NCBI GenBank assembly: GCA_025201805.1 | Contig: MU619261.1 | Coordinates: forward strand, 8,437 to 61,617 | Direction: 5' to 3' | DNA length: 53,181 nt | Origin: Parasitella parasitica | Lineage: Eukaryota; Mucoromycota; Mucoromycetes; Mucorales; Mucoraceae | Part shown: positions 11,942-22,666 of the stretch, in pieces | Numbering within the stretch: the first letter of the stretch is position 1 | How the letters are laid out: each line of letters opens with the position of its first letter | Program-made: the position numbers and the translations under genes | Notes under the pieces: model-generated | Told to the model about the DNA's origin: nothing | The model's input: the letters and a program-made list of their open reading frames with translations, nothing else | The model's database searches: none

Positions 11942-14625
11942 TATGAAACGCAAACACGAAGACGAACAATCTGATGATCCAGAAAAAAAGATTTTAAAGA
12001 ATAAGTATCAAACGCGTACCTTACAAAAGTGTGTGTTTCTTACATTGTTTAGGTGCAGACCTGGTTAACCAAGAAATATCTACTTTAACATCATTTACTC
12101 CTTCTCATCATATCGCTTCTACTCATACTGATTCTACTGAGATTGCTTCTATTCATATTGCTTCTACTGATCTTAATCCTACTCATATTGTTTCATCTCA
12201 TACCGGCACCAATTCACCTAGTGATATGTCATCTTCTTCCAGTACCACTCCTATCATATCATAGAAAATTCAAAAGAAAATTGATAAGAGTCGTGCCTTA
12301 CAAGAGTTCAGGCTGCAACAAAAATCGGACAAACCAAAGCTGTGCCCCTCCTGCAAACAAGATACCCACGCACGGTCCACGAGCAATTTATGCCCCAATA
12401 AAAAGAAGAAAGAGACCAAGTTTGAGGCGGATGAGTTTCACTTAAAAACACTTGCAAGAATCAACTATTCGCAAAAAATCTGGCTCAAGTAGTAAAATAT
12501 ACTAATATGATTATTCATGTTGGTTCTCTTTTTGTAAACTTTGTGTTCCTGAAACTGCTTGGTAATGGCCAAGCGATACCTGTAATAGAGCAAAATATAT
12601 TCGCTTCCATGTTCGCCCTCATCACTGGTAATGGTAAAAAAGTGCCAAAATACTTGAAAGAATATTTTAATGACTTTTGCGATTTGACATCATTGGATCG
12701 TGAAAAAATTAAAGGGATTGAGTATTCCAGCCTCCTCAATATTGCGGCTAAACAATATGAAACCTTAACCAGAAATTACATACATGATACGCATGAAAGA
12801 AGATCAATAATGTACTTTTTGAAAACGATGTCAGATAAAAACTCAAACACTTACCGCAAAAATCTTCCGGTTGCCTCAAGGAAGGCTTTAGCCTATTACA
12901 TTTATCATAAAAAGCAAGGTTCGAGCCCAACATGGCCGTCGAATGTTCAAAATAGCCCAGAAAACATTGAGACTACAGAGAAATTACTTACCTTATGGTC
13001 AACGTATCAACCAGATACTTGGGACACGAAACCACTCTATTGCGATTCAGATACGCTCTACTCAAAACCTCATCTATTCTTCAAATGGGTTTATTTTCTT
13101 TCGGAAGAAGTCCACAAGAAAGTTGATATTATGGAAATTCAATTCATTCAAACTTTGAGCAGAAAGCGATTCCAATCTTTACAAGAACAAGTTCTGCAGT
13201 CGATTAACTCAAATGAGACGTTTGTATCAGGGAGAAAATTGTCCTTACTCACTGTACAGCAGATTTCAATTATCCAGCACTTTATAGATACCGTCAAAGC
13301 ACGGATTGAAGATGGAACATTTTTCCCGGCCAAATATACTGATCCTAGAGGTTATCGCTTTTTCACAATCGCTCATGTTTATACTATACAGAGCAAAGCA
13401 ATACAAATAGACGCCCAAGCACTGTGGAGGTTGGTTAAACAATCCGACGTACCATGGTATCGGTCAGGCAAAAAGACAGAAACCGAGCTAACAGAAGCCT
13501 ATCATAATCTTTTCCGTTTTTCTAAGCTTGGATTTCGAACAAGAGAAAGTCTGTCGACGGGCAAAAAACGTTTCAAGTAAGTTTCTTTGATTTTGTTGAG
13601 AAATAGCACTGACCTTGTATTAGTAATGTGATTACCACAGATGGCTATTCAGTTTGTTTTCATTTTATTCGTGCTGTAAAGAAGAAAAACGAAGGCTATG
13701 TTGAAAAGCAACCCTCAGACTTTATTAATGATATTCAACTTGGCTGCCAGATTTTTGCTATCGATCCAGGAATTCGTGATATTACAACAGCTGTCGACCA
13801 ATTAGGAAGAGAAAGAACAACAAGCTTAAAAGAGTACTACCACCTTTGTGGCTTTAATGTTGCTAGCACACAAAGAGAGCAACATAAGAAACAGCACATG
13901 AACGAATATCAGAAAATTTCCACTTAAAGCTCATTCAAGACAACTAATTTAGAAGATTTTGTAAAAGCATGTAAAGAACGATTTGATCTATACGATGATA
14001 TCAAAAAATATTATGACAGCGATGATCGGTAAGCGCTCAACATTAAATTTATTTACCTTTTACTAATACGTACGACTCTAGTTCCTCCAAGCTTAAGTTC
14101 AAATGTTACATAAAAAAACAAAAATGCATAGAAGAAATCTGCCGACGACTTACATATGGAAGCGCTAAATACGGTGAAAAGTCAAGAATGACAGAAAAGA
14201 AACAAAAAACTAGTTATATTCCACCTACTCCGATTGATCATGATATCAAACCTCGTAAAACAATTCTCGCCCTAGGAAATGCGATGTTCAATGGGAGTCT
14301 TCGAGGGAATAAACCAGCACCAGTAAGACGTATCAAGGAATCATTGAGGAAGCGCTGTGGGGAGACGTTAGATATATGCTTGATAGACGAGTACCTAACA
14401 AGCCAAGTTTGCAACATCTGTAAAGAACGCAATTTGGAAAATGTTACAACGGCCAAGTCAGTGCGAAGAGTACATGCCGTATTGCAGTATCAGCAAAACA
14501 CTTGTAATACGGTATGGAATCGCGACATAATGGCTGCAAATAACATATTGGACATCTTTCTCTTCGCTGTATTCAATAACAACGAGCGTCCAGACATATT
14601 TAAGCGACACACCTCACCCGTATGA
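11942..14625 (+). pseudogene. Fanzor (eukaryotic TnpB-like RNA-guided nuclease), damaged
   Basis: Core exons 12435-13576, 13624-14028 and 14082-14625 splice in frame (introns of 47 and 53 nt; TACTAAT branch site in the second). RuvC motif I is AIDPGIRDITTA (Asp codon 13763), motif II is LIDEYLTSQVCNIC (Glu codon 14389) and motif III is WNRDIMAANNIL (Asp codon 14524), so the catalytic triad is present. A TDGYSVCF strand precedes motif I, as in Fanzor1 proteins. The N-terminal part holds a zinc-knuckle-like CPSCKQDTHARSTSNLC in another frame. Two lesions are visible: a frame change near the A-run at 12444-12448 and an in-frame TAA at 13925-13927. The third Cys expected in the C-terminal zinc ribbon appears to be Tyr. 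The 5' exons (from ATG 11942, with a Thr/His/Ile/Ser repeat at about 12090-12200) are uncertain. Confidence 0.82.
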
Positions 14626-14795
14626 TTGATATAACTCTCTCATACTCCTTACAGATGTAAGTATATATACATTCTAAACTTCAGTCAATATCCTAACCAT
14701 TATTTTCTTTTCACCCAAGCTTTTCTGCTTTTCTAAGGTAAATTCATGATCATACTATAATACCATCAAAAACTAACTTAAATTGTCTAATTTCC

Positions 14796-14983
14796 ATTTT
14801 TACTTTTTCCACAATAGGTAAGTTAATGGTCCAATAATTAACTCTGATTCGTCTAAAATAATTTCTTTTTTATCTGAAAATAATTATTTTGGTTTCCAAA
14901 ATAGGTAAGCTACTTGTCTAAATATTAGTTTCAATTCGTCCAGAAAAAAATTAACATCGTCTGAATTTAAAGTAGAAAAACCG
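14796..14983 (-). repeat. Right terminal inverted repeat (188 bp)
   Basis: Mirror copy of 11180-11367, the same length to the base when aligned from the TA flank to the AAAAAT inner boundary. It lies about 170 bp downstream of the Fanzor stop codon. In characterised Fanzor and TnpB systems the guide RNA is transcribed from the 3' end of the gene into the element end, so 14626-14983 is the place to look for one (inference). Confidence 0.9.
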
Positions 14984-14994
14984 TAAACTAGTGA
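14979..14994 (+). repeat. Left target-site duplication of the LINE insertion (16 bp)
   Basis: AACCGTAAACTAGTGA, identical to 16100-16115. It includes the last bases of the Fanzor element, its TA flank and the host sequence beyond, so the retrotransposon arrived after the DNA element. Confidence 0.85.
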
Positions 14995-16099
14995 CTTCCA
15001 AATGATACGTTCACAAATGGAATATGGACTAGCAATCTGTGCCTTGAATCAAACAAATATAAAGCAGCTCGAGGCGGGTCAAAATGACTGTGTACGTAAA
15101 CTGTATGGGGGATCTCGAACATCTTCAACGAAAGTGATGTTGCGTATGGCCAATCAGCCCTCAATGAAAGATAGATCAATAATTTTGCAAGCTAAATACA
15201 TACGTCGAGCACTACAACTACCAGAGGATACACTGTTACAAAAGCTACTACCGCATATCCAAACATCTGCCAGTCATTCTCAATGGTACAAATTAATCTC
15301 CAATCCTCTCTGGCAAAAATGTGAACCAGTGTTGGACAGATTAGACCGACGTACCTTTAACACCCTGAAGCGAGAATTCCTCCAGGATAGTTATGCCACT
15401 CTCTGCAATGGTCCGAATAGCCAAATGATTTCCACTTGCCGTCCAACTTTGGTGGTTGATCCTATTCTATGGCTACCAATGACACGTATGGAGCGTAGTC
15501 AGGTACTTCGATGGCGTCTTGGCTGGCTTCCAGGAGGCAAACCACGCCCTTGCCCTTTCCACCCGACAACTAATCTCTCTCGTGCTCACGTTACTGACTG
15601 TCTGCAGATACATCGCCGACTTCAGTTGCCTGAATCTATCCAAGACTCTCTTTCTTTCCTGCTTAACTTACTGCCACTAAAAAAGCCCACAAATGCTCAA
15701 TACAGCGCTTCCTGGGCATTCCGTTGGCCTGCAATCTGCTTGATCCTATTCGAATTAGATCATATTTTCCACAATGAAGACGTTCCTCCGGCTCCTCCTC
15801 ATATCGGTACTAGTTTGGTAGAATGGTTGCATAGGTAAAAGCTGCTAGTGTTTCTGACCTGTTTCTGGATTTTTTCTTTTTATTTCTCCTCTTTTATACT
15901 CTTTCATTTCAACTTATATTTGTTTCAATTTATAAGTTCTTACCTCTTCCATACTTTTTTCGTTTTCCCTCTTGACTCTTCAGAGGGTTTTTTCTTTCCT
16001 TCCACTTGGCGAACTGGTCCGGGCAATGCAGTTATTCCAACTATTGTGCTCATTATGACCATTTTTATTTTCCTTTTTATTTAATAAAATTTCTCATTT
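14995..16099 (+). mobile_element. 5'-truncated non-LTR retrotransposon (LINE)
   Basis: 1.1 kb bounded by 16-bp direct repeats. It is cut off inside the reverse-transcriptase frame at its 5' end and ends in an AT-rich 3' region with AATAAA (ATTTAATAAAATTT). There is no pure poly(A) tail. Truncation at the 5' end and a long target duplication are the marks of target-primed reverse transcription. Confidence 0.85.
15002..15838 (+). pseudogene. C-terminal part of LINE reverse transcriptase ORF
   Basis: 278 open codons. The start has IRSQMEYGLAI followed by KQLEAGQNDCVRKLYGG, the C-terminal end of a LINE reverse-transcriptase thumb region. Further on, PFHPTTNLSRAHVTDCLQIH offers a Cys/His cluster of the kind found after the polymerase in fungal LINEs. 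No endonuclease or palm domain is present because of the truncation. The frame is uninterrupted, which suggests a fairly recent insertion. The first ATG is incidental and not a true start. Confidence 0.8.
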
Positions 16100-16115
16100 A
16101 ACCGTAAACTAGTGA
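16100..16115 (+). repeat. Right target-site duplication of the LINE insertion
   Basis: Exact 16-bp copy of 14979-14994. The sequence after it (GCCCAGCTTTTTGG) is therefore the original right flank of the Fanzor element. Confidence 0.85.
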
Positions 16116-16359
16116 AGCCCAGCTTTTTGGTTACTGAAATAAATCTAATTTGCGAACCGAAGCATGATTCTACAAGCTACTTATGGTAATCTTTTCAAAG
16201 GGATATCCTTTAAGAATAAAGACTTTCTCTACATGTCAAATTTAGCCAATTATAAAGCGAAGTTCAAAGCAATAAAAAAGCACTTAAAAGCACTTTTGTG
16301 ATAATCCTGCTTCAGATTGGACATTTAAAAAATTTAAAAAAACTTACAATCTGTTAAAA

Positions 16360-16641
16360 ATGACTCGAAAAACATTTCCCTGTTCAAGCAAATTTACTTC
16401 GGCTACCAACTCTGCTTTGAGTATACCTAGCTCTTCGACAGCTAACAATGTCATAGTATGTACAACATTGTTTATGATATCATGTTTAATGACTTGTATA
16501 TTTTATCTTTAGGTGAAAGGAAATTATTGCAACGTAAGGATTTGAATTTTAATTATTTGGACTATTCACTCACATAAGTTATAGGCTGGTAGAGATATAA
16601 CGATAAATGAGACGTCCAAGAGAGATATCAAGAAGCAAAAG
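16360..16641 (+). CDS. Possible small multi-exon gene with a GNYCNAGRDI motif
   Basis: ATG 16360 opens a 32-codon Ser/Thr-rich exon. Two further short exons (16513-16533 and 16585-16641) follow, all joined in phase 0 by good GT-AG introns of 57 and 51 nt. The joined exons read VKGNYCN then AGRDITINE, a pattern common in fungal stress or NLR-associated proteins (xGNxxxAGRDIxIN). A donor GTAAAC at 16642 implies at least one more exon; candidates lie between 16673 and 16770, but the acceptor is unclear. This is a low-certainty model resting on splice signals and one motif. Confidence 0.4.
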
Positions 16642-17795
16642 GTAAACTAATAATAGTAATAATATACAAAGAATGGGTTATTGTATAACTTTGTCTGGGA
16701 AGACTTTGAAGAAAGTAGAGAGCATGTCACTTTATCATACAATTTTTTCTTGACCTTGAAGGTATATTCCTAATTCTAAACGATTGAGAAGAAAAACAAA
16801 AACAAGTCTAATTTAATAATTTAGCGCTATCTCGAAAAGACAATAGAGACTAATGCTGTTTTAAAAAAGCCAGCATGAGGAAAAAGGAGAGGTGTACAGC
16901 GAAAAAAATGGTCAAGGTGTTCTTCGCCAGAGTAATTAGCAAAAAGCTTGTAACAAAGTACATTAATTGCCATAGCGTCAATCAAGTCCATATACCTCCA
17001 AATTTCTATGCAAATGAACATTTCAAAAGCTCATCTGAAAGTGACAATTAACCAAAATTAGTTTGTTTCTAGTAAATAGAATATGTGAGGTAAAGCAGCC
17101 AGTGTTTTAATTAAAGACATGCAACTATGTAAACATCTTGAAGTTTATTAGGTCTGCAAGTCAATGGGACAAAAGATAGCTAGGTTTTTTTTTTTTTTTT
17201 TTTTGGTATTATATATATAGTAAATGACTCAAGAGAAGGGTAATGTTCTACTACAAATAACATGTAGGTCAACCTTGTTTAAAAGCTGGATTTTATTGGA
17301 CAACCACAACATGCTTATTTTGAGCTTTACCACTGTCAATGTGCATTATCTATTATCTCAGAAGCATCGCTTGTCTCTACAAGAATTTTGATATTTATCA
17401 TCTTACCCGAATGATTGCCACACATCCGTTAGTGATTGACAAACTAGCACTTGCAATTACATTCTTCATTACAAGGATTACTGATAATTTTTCTTTTTTT
17501 TTGCGGGAAAACATACAACCTGTTGAGCAGGTACTATATTCAGCAACCATCACTATTAACCTTGTCTTTCGTAGTGTGTAAATTACCACAATCGTAGCAT
17601 GTCATTGAGAAGCAATATTTGATTCAACAAATGGCTTTTTCTATGTACAGCACCTTCTGCTAAAAGCAATAGACGCTTAATCTGCAGGAATACAGATGAT
17701 GAAAACTGCACAGAGTAAAACACTATAACATAGATGATAGCGCTCAAAACACCATCCATCTGCTCCAACATTTCTTTATTCAAGTATATGCAAAC
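16642..17795. other. Gene-poor stretch
   Basis: Contains a long T homopolymer near 17186-17204 and scattered short open frames without recognisable features. Possibly the end of the small gene at its left. No RNA gene seen. Confidence 0.4.
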
Positions 17796-18599
17796 TCACA
17801 TAAGACCACACCCACCTTTCTCTTCTAGAGGTGGGTTGTTTGCCTTCTCGATAGAGCCAATCAATAAATCAAATATTTTGGCTACGATAATTATCAAGAA
17901 CGTTAGAAACCTTATTTCCTTGGTAAAAAAACACTACTTACAAACATTCTCGTCATGCTTTGCTGATGTCTCTACAAAAGGACACTTCCATTGCACTGCC
18001 AGATCGCTGCCTTCTTTTTCTGTAACTTGTCTTTGGATGTTCAAATCAGACTTGTTACCAACAACAACACAAGGCACAGTCTCTAATCCGGTGAAATCTA
18101 AAATCTTGTCCCGAATAATCTTGATCATATCAAAACTAGATTTCGACGAAATAGAGTAGACTAGTACATAGCCGTGCATACTAGATGCGTGGTGTGATGA
18201 TAATATAGAGTATTCGTCCTAAATGCATTCTGTATGAAAAGCCTGTGTCTCTTCCCGCGCGACTGGATTTCAAGAAGTCTTACCTGACCAGCTGTGTCCA
18301 TGATTTCCACTTTGTATTCTAAATTTTATCGTTGAATATTGTATAAAGCTGTGTAGCATCTAACCTGTTTACCTAATCCCCGGTACTTGATTGTCTTTGT
18401 AAACGTATTTTCAATAGTTGGATAATAACTGTCAACAAAATGGTTTTCACAAAATTGGATAACGAGCGAAGATTTTCCTATTCCATTGACTACAATTAAT
18501 ACACTTTTTTCATTTCTTGGCAAAAAAAAAATAAGCGTCTTTACCAACTGCTCTTGTCCCTAAAACTGCAATACGTCTTGCCTTGGCTTGGTTTGACAT
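17796..18599 (-). CDS. rhb1: Rheb-family small GTPase
   Basis: Five exons on the minus strand (18599-18545, 18477-18373, 18318-18284, 18218-17942, 17881-17796) give 185 residues, against 184 in human RHEB. The motifs are G1 GTRAVGKS with Arg in place of the Ras Gly12, effector YYPTIENTF, G3 DTAGQDEY, G4 NKSD and G5 SAK. The C-terminus is CGLM, a CAAX box for prenylation. The stretch HGYVLVYSISSKSSF is close to animal and fission-yeast Rheb. Rheb activates TORC1 at vacuolar or lysosomal membranes and is switched off by the TSC complex. Introns are 54-67 nt. Confidence 0.96.
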
Positions 18600-20659
18600 T
18601 TTCTATTGTGGAATTCTCTTTTGAAAAGTTTAAAATGGAAGAAAGAAGGAAAGGGAAAAAAATGAAATTGTGGTTTACCGAACCCTTTTGATTGTCATGA
18701 CAAACCCCGACCACTTTCAAAATGTTCAACCAACATGCCTTGATTGCATATTTTTACGCAAACATGATCTTGCTGTCGTGATTCGGGTCTGTTGTTTATT
18801 TGGTGGCTGATAAATAATACCCGCCAAAAGGTGATCTGTAGAAGGTTTTCACTTCGTTTCTGATCAAGTGACATTTCGTTTTCTTCGATTTCATGCACAA
18901 AGTTCTTTTATTCTGCTTGACAATTAAATGCATTAGAGGTGTTATCCTGGTTTGACTATAGATCTGATTTACAGGACGGTTGCCACGACAACCGAGTTGA
19001 AATAATGGCAATAGTTATATTCTACGGATACAACAACCATCTTTAAAAGAGGTACCCCAGTTACTTTGTGTCAGAAACAAAAATACGAGAAAGACGAACA
19101 CCTAATATATCATCAACAGCCGATATTTCTTTCTTATCTCTCTTTATCCGCAGAAAAATGGCATCAACTTGGTATCGTACTGAAATCGCACAATCGTTAC
19201 CGCATTTATAATGTTCGTTATCAATAGGGATTCAGAAAATTGGCTAATAAATAACTTCATAGTTATAAACGGCATACCTGGGGTCTCTTTTGTAAAGGAT
19301 GGCTGCAGACAAAAATACATTCAGGATAAGAGCAAAAGAGCACCTCAAGAAAGCCGTTGTCCTCACGAAAACGAGTGGAGGTAGAAAAAACGGCAATGAA
19401 ACAAGAAGTGCTATCTCTGTTTAGGTAAATAAGAATAGTGCCTATGCTTCTATTGTTTGCATACACTGCTTTAAACCAAGATAAGCAGTACTTGAATCAC
19501 AATGCCCGCGTTCAGCATTTCATTACTTACGGTTTCTGCTGACTTGACAAATTTCCCTGCCTAATTCTTCTTTAATCAAATTTTACTATTTAGATAACGT
19601 TATCGATTACGAATTATACATCTTGTATATTTAAAACTGAGTAGTATGGTTATTCAATATTATTTCACGGCAAATGTATTGGCAATTGAGAAACACATTT
19701 GCGCCACTCCGCAAAAGAAATATTAAGAAAAGGGTGATATAGGAATCTTGTTGTTTAGGAGTTGTATCCGGCATAAATGCGCAACATGTTGGTGAAAAGT
19801 GTCCATTGTTAATTCTTTTGCATAGATCATGTTTCCCAGGAGTCGATGAAATACCCTTGTCGATCTGGAATGACTGTCGGAATGTATTGATACGAATGCA
19901 TGTAAAATATTGTGAGAATTTGGGCTGAATTTAGTGCCGTTAGCGATAGTATCCTGAGAAATACGCTAAATGTCATTTTTTCTTACTTCTTCTCAGGTGC
20001 TCCAGTCTCAAGACTTCTGTTTTTGTTTGCGCATTAGGCTTGTGATTGTACATGACTTTATGTGCACGAAGGCTTTGGAAAAAAAAAACAATATTCAAGT
20101 GTAATGACAATTCATAGTAAATCCACATATTATACGGTAATTTTCTATGTGATATATTATGTATTTCTATTATCTTCAATCTACATATGAGTAGTAGAAA
20201 AAAAAAAAAAACTGCATTCTTTCAATTCCTTTGCAATAAAGCATCAATAAATCAAAAGCCCAAGTTACATAACATATGCTCACGTGGTATTTCATGTCAT
20301 GACCATTTTGCTTGAAACAGTAAGCTTTTTGTCAAATTATTAAGGTGCTACCCTGGATTCTACATGATCTATTCAAGTTTATCATCTGGTGTAATGGCGG
20401 TTGCTCCAGAAAAGCCATACAAACCACAAACCTCATTACATAACTCCATTCATATTTTATTATATTTACCTTTCCTCATCTTGAAATTTATGAATTTCAT
20501 CAATTTTAATTGTCGTTTAATTCAAAGTGTCTTGATGGTTTTGTTGCAAAGAAGAGAAACCCTGCTATAGCTTTTAGAATTTATTCTTGGGTAACCTGTA
20601 CCAAATACCCATACGTGCTTGTACATACTAGACAATCTTGATCAGTGACCCAAGTATAG

Positions 20660-20840
20660 CCTACTTGTGAAATTTGGTACTTCTCTTAGCCCACACATAG
20701 TAAAAAGAAGTAAGTTCTTCCGTTATCTCAACGACAATTAATATATAAAGAATCACGAAATATGATGAGGTTCACTTATATTTTGTAGGTTTAGGATGCA
20801 TTCTATCCTTAGATCTTAAATTCACACCTAAAAATGATCT
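20660..20840 (+). repeat. Diverged direct repeat, copy A
   Basis: Shares AAATTTGGTACTT at its start and CACCTAAAAATGA near its end with copy B about 1.2 kb downstream; the segment between aligns imperfectly with small gaps. Confidence 0.4.
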
Positions 20841-21884
20841 TTTCAACCAAAAATAGTGTCACATGGAAATAGCTTTTGTGGCTATATTTCCAGTATCTCG
20901 GTTACCGTATGAATTCATATTGAGACATACCCAGATTACCTATTAGGATCACGCTTTGCTTTCAATTGAAAATAAGGGGCACATTCATTTACAGCGAGAA
21001 AAGAGGCTGTGAATTCAATCTCAGCAATGTGTTTTCAGTTGGCCCAAACAAGATTCGAGTTCTTTTCGCATAGTTCATTACTAGATATCTCATAAACGCA
21101 ATAGGTATATCGGATATGCATACCAAGTGTTTTAAGACAAAGAATAAATTCTGCATCCAACCATATAGATTACAAGGCTATAAAAACACCTTTTATTATT
21201 ACCAATTCGTAAATATTCAAAAAACGCCCTTTTTGATAGTTTTTGAGTAAAATCAAGCATATGTCGAGCACATTCAGCTCTATAAAGTTGACCAAACAAA
21301 CCATCCTGTCAATAACTACACGAAAATATCTTGTTCACAACTGTAGCTCTATTATTTCTGCCAAAAATTAAAATTTTGTCTCGACCAAAATGAATCTACA
21401 ATTTTCCGGTCCTATACTTAGAGGGCCAAAATGAAGCCATTCAAAAGGGTAAAAATCAATTCCGTTTTTCAAGCTTTTCTCGCTCAGAAATTGGTATTTT
21501 TTGACCAAACAAAAACCTTTTGGTAGCTATGTTGAAGCTTTATTTTTGTATTGCTATATCATGTATCTTTATATGCCATTTATTGCTCTGAAAGTAACGA
21601 AAATAAATTAAGCCGCTGCTAAAAACATATGAAAAAATAATTTTTCGGCATATCTATCTAAAAAATAATACATCTAGTAGGGAATCAGGTTTCAAAAAGA
21701 TTTTAATAATCACTCAAGCCAAAGTGTCATAGTAGTTTGTTGAGAAACAGGCGGACAAAGTTTAATCTAAAAAGACAAAATTGGATCAAACTTGTCGAAT
21801 TCAAGCTACACTATGACATGCTTACTACCAGTAGATGTACCAAAGTTTGCTTCATTACTTTATTTAGTAACTTGAACTTGATTT

Positions 21885-22078
21885 GATTGCAAAATTTGGT
21901 ACTTGTTATAGGGACATATGCTGTAAAATTTGGAAAATCTGCAAAATTTGGTTTTGAGAATATCTTGGCAGCAAAGATACATATCGAGAATCGAAAGACG
22001 TGGTAAGGTACAGTTATCATACTAATACTTGGATGTATACTTGTCTTGGACCCCAAATTCGTACCTAAAAATGACCCA
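21885..22078 (+). repeat. Diverged direct repeat, copy B
   Basis: Same order of blocks as copy A: AAAATTTGGTACTT, then GAGAATC, CTTGGATG and TACCTAAAAATGACC. Possibly ends of an old retroelement, but no internal coding region was recognised. Confidence 0.4.
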
Positions 22079-22666
22079 GAAGGTTGACCCAAAGTTGAAA
22101 CTGAAAATCATATAGGAGGTTTGGGGATCTGCAGAGATTGTAGGCAATCAATAAATTTAATCTCAGCCGAATTTCTAATGTTTCCACCTTCTGATCAGCA
22201 GAACATTTCAAGGAAGTTAACCTACTTCAGTTTTCAATTCCTTGTACATCAGGGGATGGGGGTTTGTGGTGCCGCTCATCGAAACATTTCTTTCGAATAA
22301 CTTTACTTTTCATGGTTATAGTAACGGAAAATCAAATCTTGCTCTTTAACTATCTATAGTGTTTATACTTTGAAATCAGATGAAAAGAAAGTTAGTTTTC
22401 AGGCGAAGTAAAAAAAAGTGTTCAGATGCTTTACCTGTATAAATCTAAATTCCTTTATCAGAAAAACCGACATTCTTTAGTTCTTAAGCTTTTATGGCCT
22501 TCTTGGTGACACCTAGAGAATTTAAATCTCCATTCGTCCACATTGTCTAATAAACTATCTATTATGTAAAGATGTTTCCGGGCCGGATAGAAATGAGTGA
22601 AGCCCACTGAAAACTACCAGAGTGTCAAGTAGAATAGAAAACCTTCTCTTTTTCATACATCTCAAT

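Larger units (their letters stand above)
11180..14983. mobile_element. 3.8-kb terminal-inverted-repeat DNA element carrying a Fanzor (TnpB-like) gene
   Basis: The element is bounded by two 188-bp inverted repeats (11180-11367 and 14796-14983) and flanked on both sides by TA. Its outermost bases are CAGTGTTTCTAC on the left and the complement of CGGTTTTTCTAC on the right. TA duplication and CAGTG ends are typical of Tc1/mariner-type elements. Inside lie a broken Fanzor gene on the plus strand and a short open frame on the minus strand. No DDE transposase was recognised, so mobility would have depended on a transposase supplied in trans (inference). Fanzor genes are known as passengers of several eukaryotic DNA transposon families, mariner included. 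Confidence 0.85.
18600..22666. other. 4-kb gene-poor region
   Basis: No gene of usual length, tRNA or rRNA recognised. Sequence is AT-rich with many stop codons in all frames. It holds two diverged direct repeats near 20660-20835 and 21885-22075, so at least part of it is probably old transposable-element debris. Confidence 0.45.

Noticed and set aside
12912-12925. tRNA B-box-like GGTTCGAGCCC
   Set aside because: Lies inside Fanzor coding sequence, with no A-box or cloverleaf around it.
13858-13956. Possible extra intron removing the Fanzor TAA (CTAAT branch-like site and TTTAG acceptor)
   Set aside because: The only upstream GT is a poor donor and the residues it would remove look like conserved Fanzor sequence, so a nonsense mutation is preferred.
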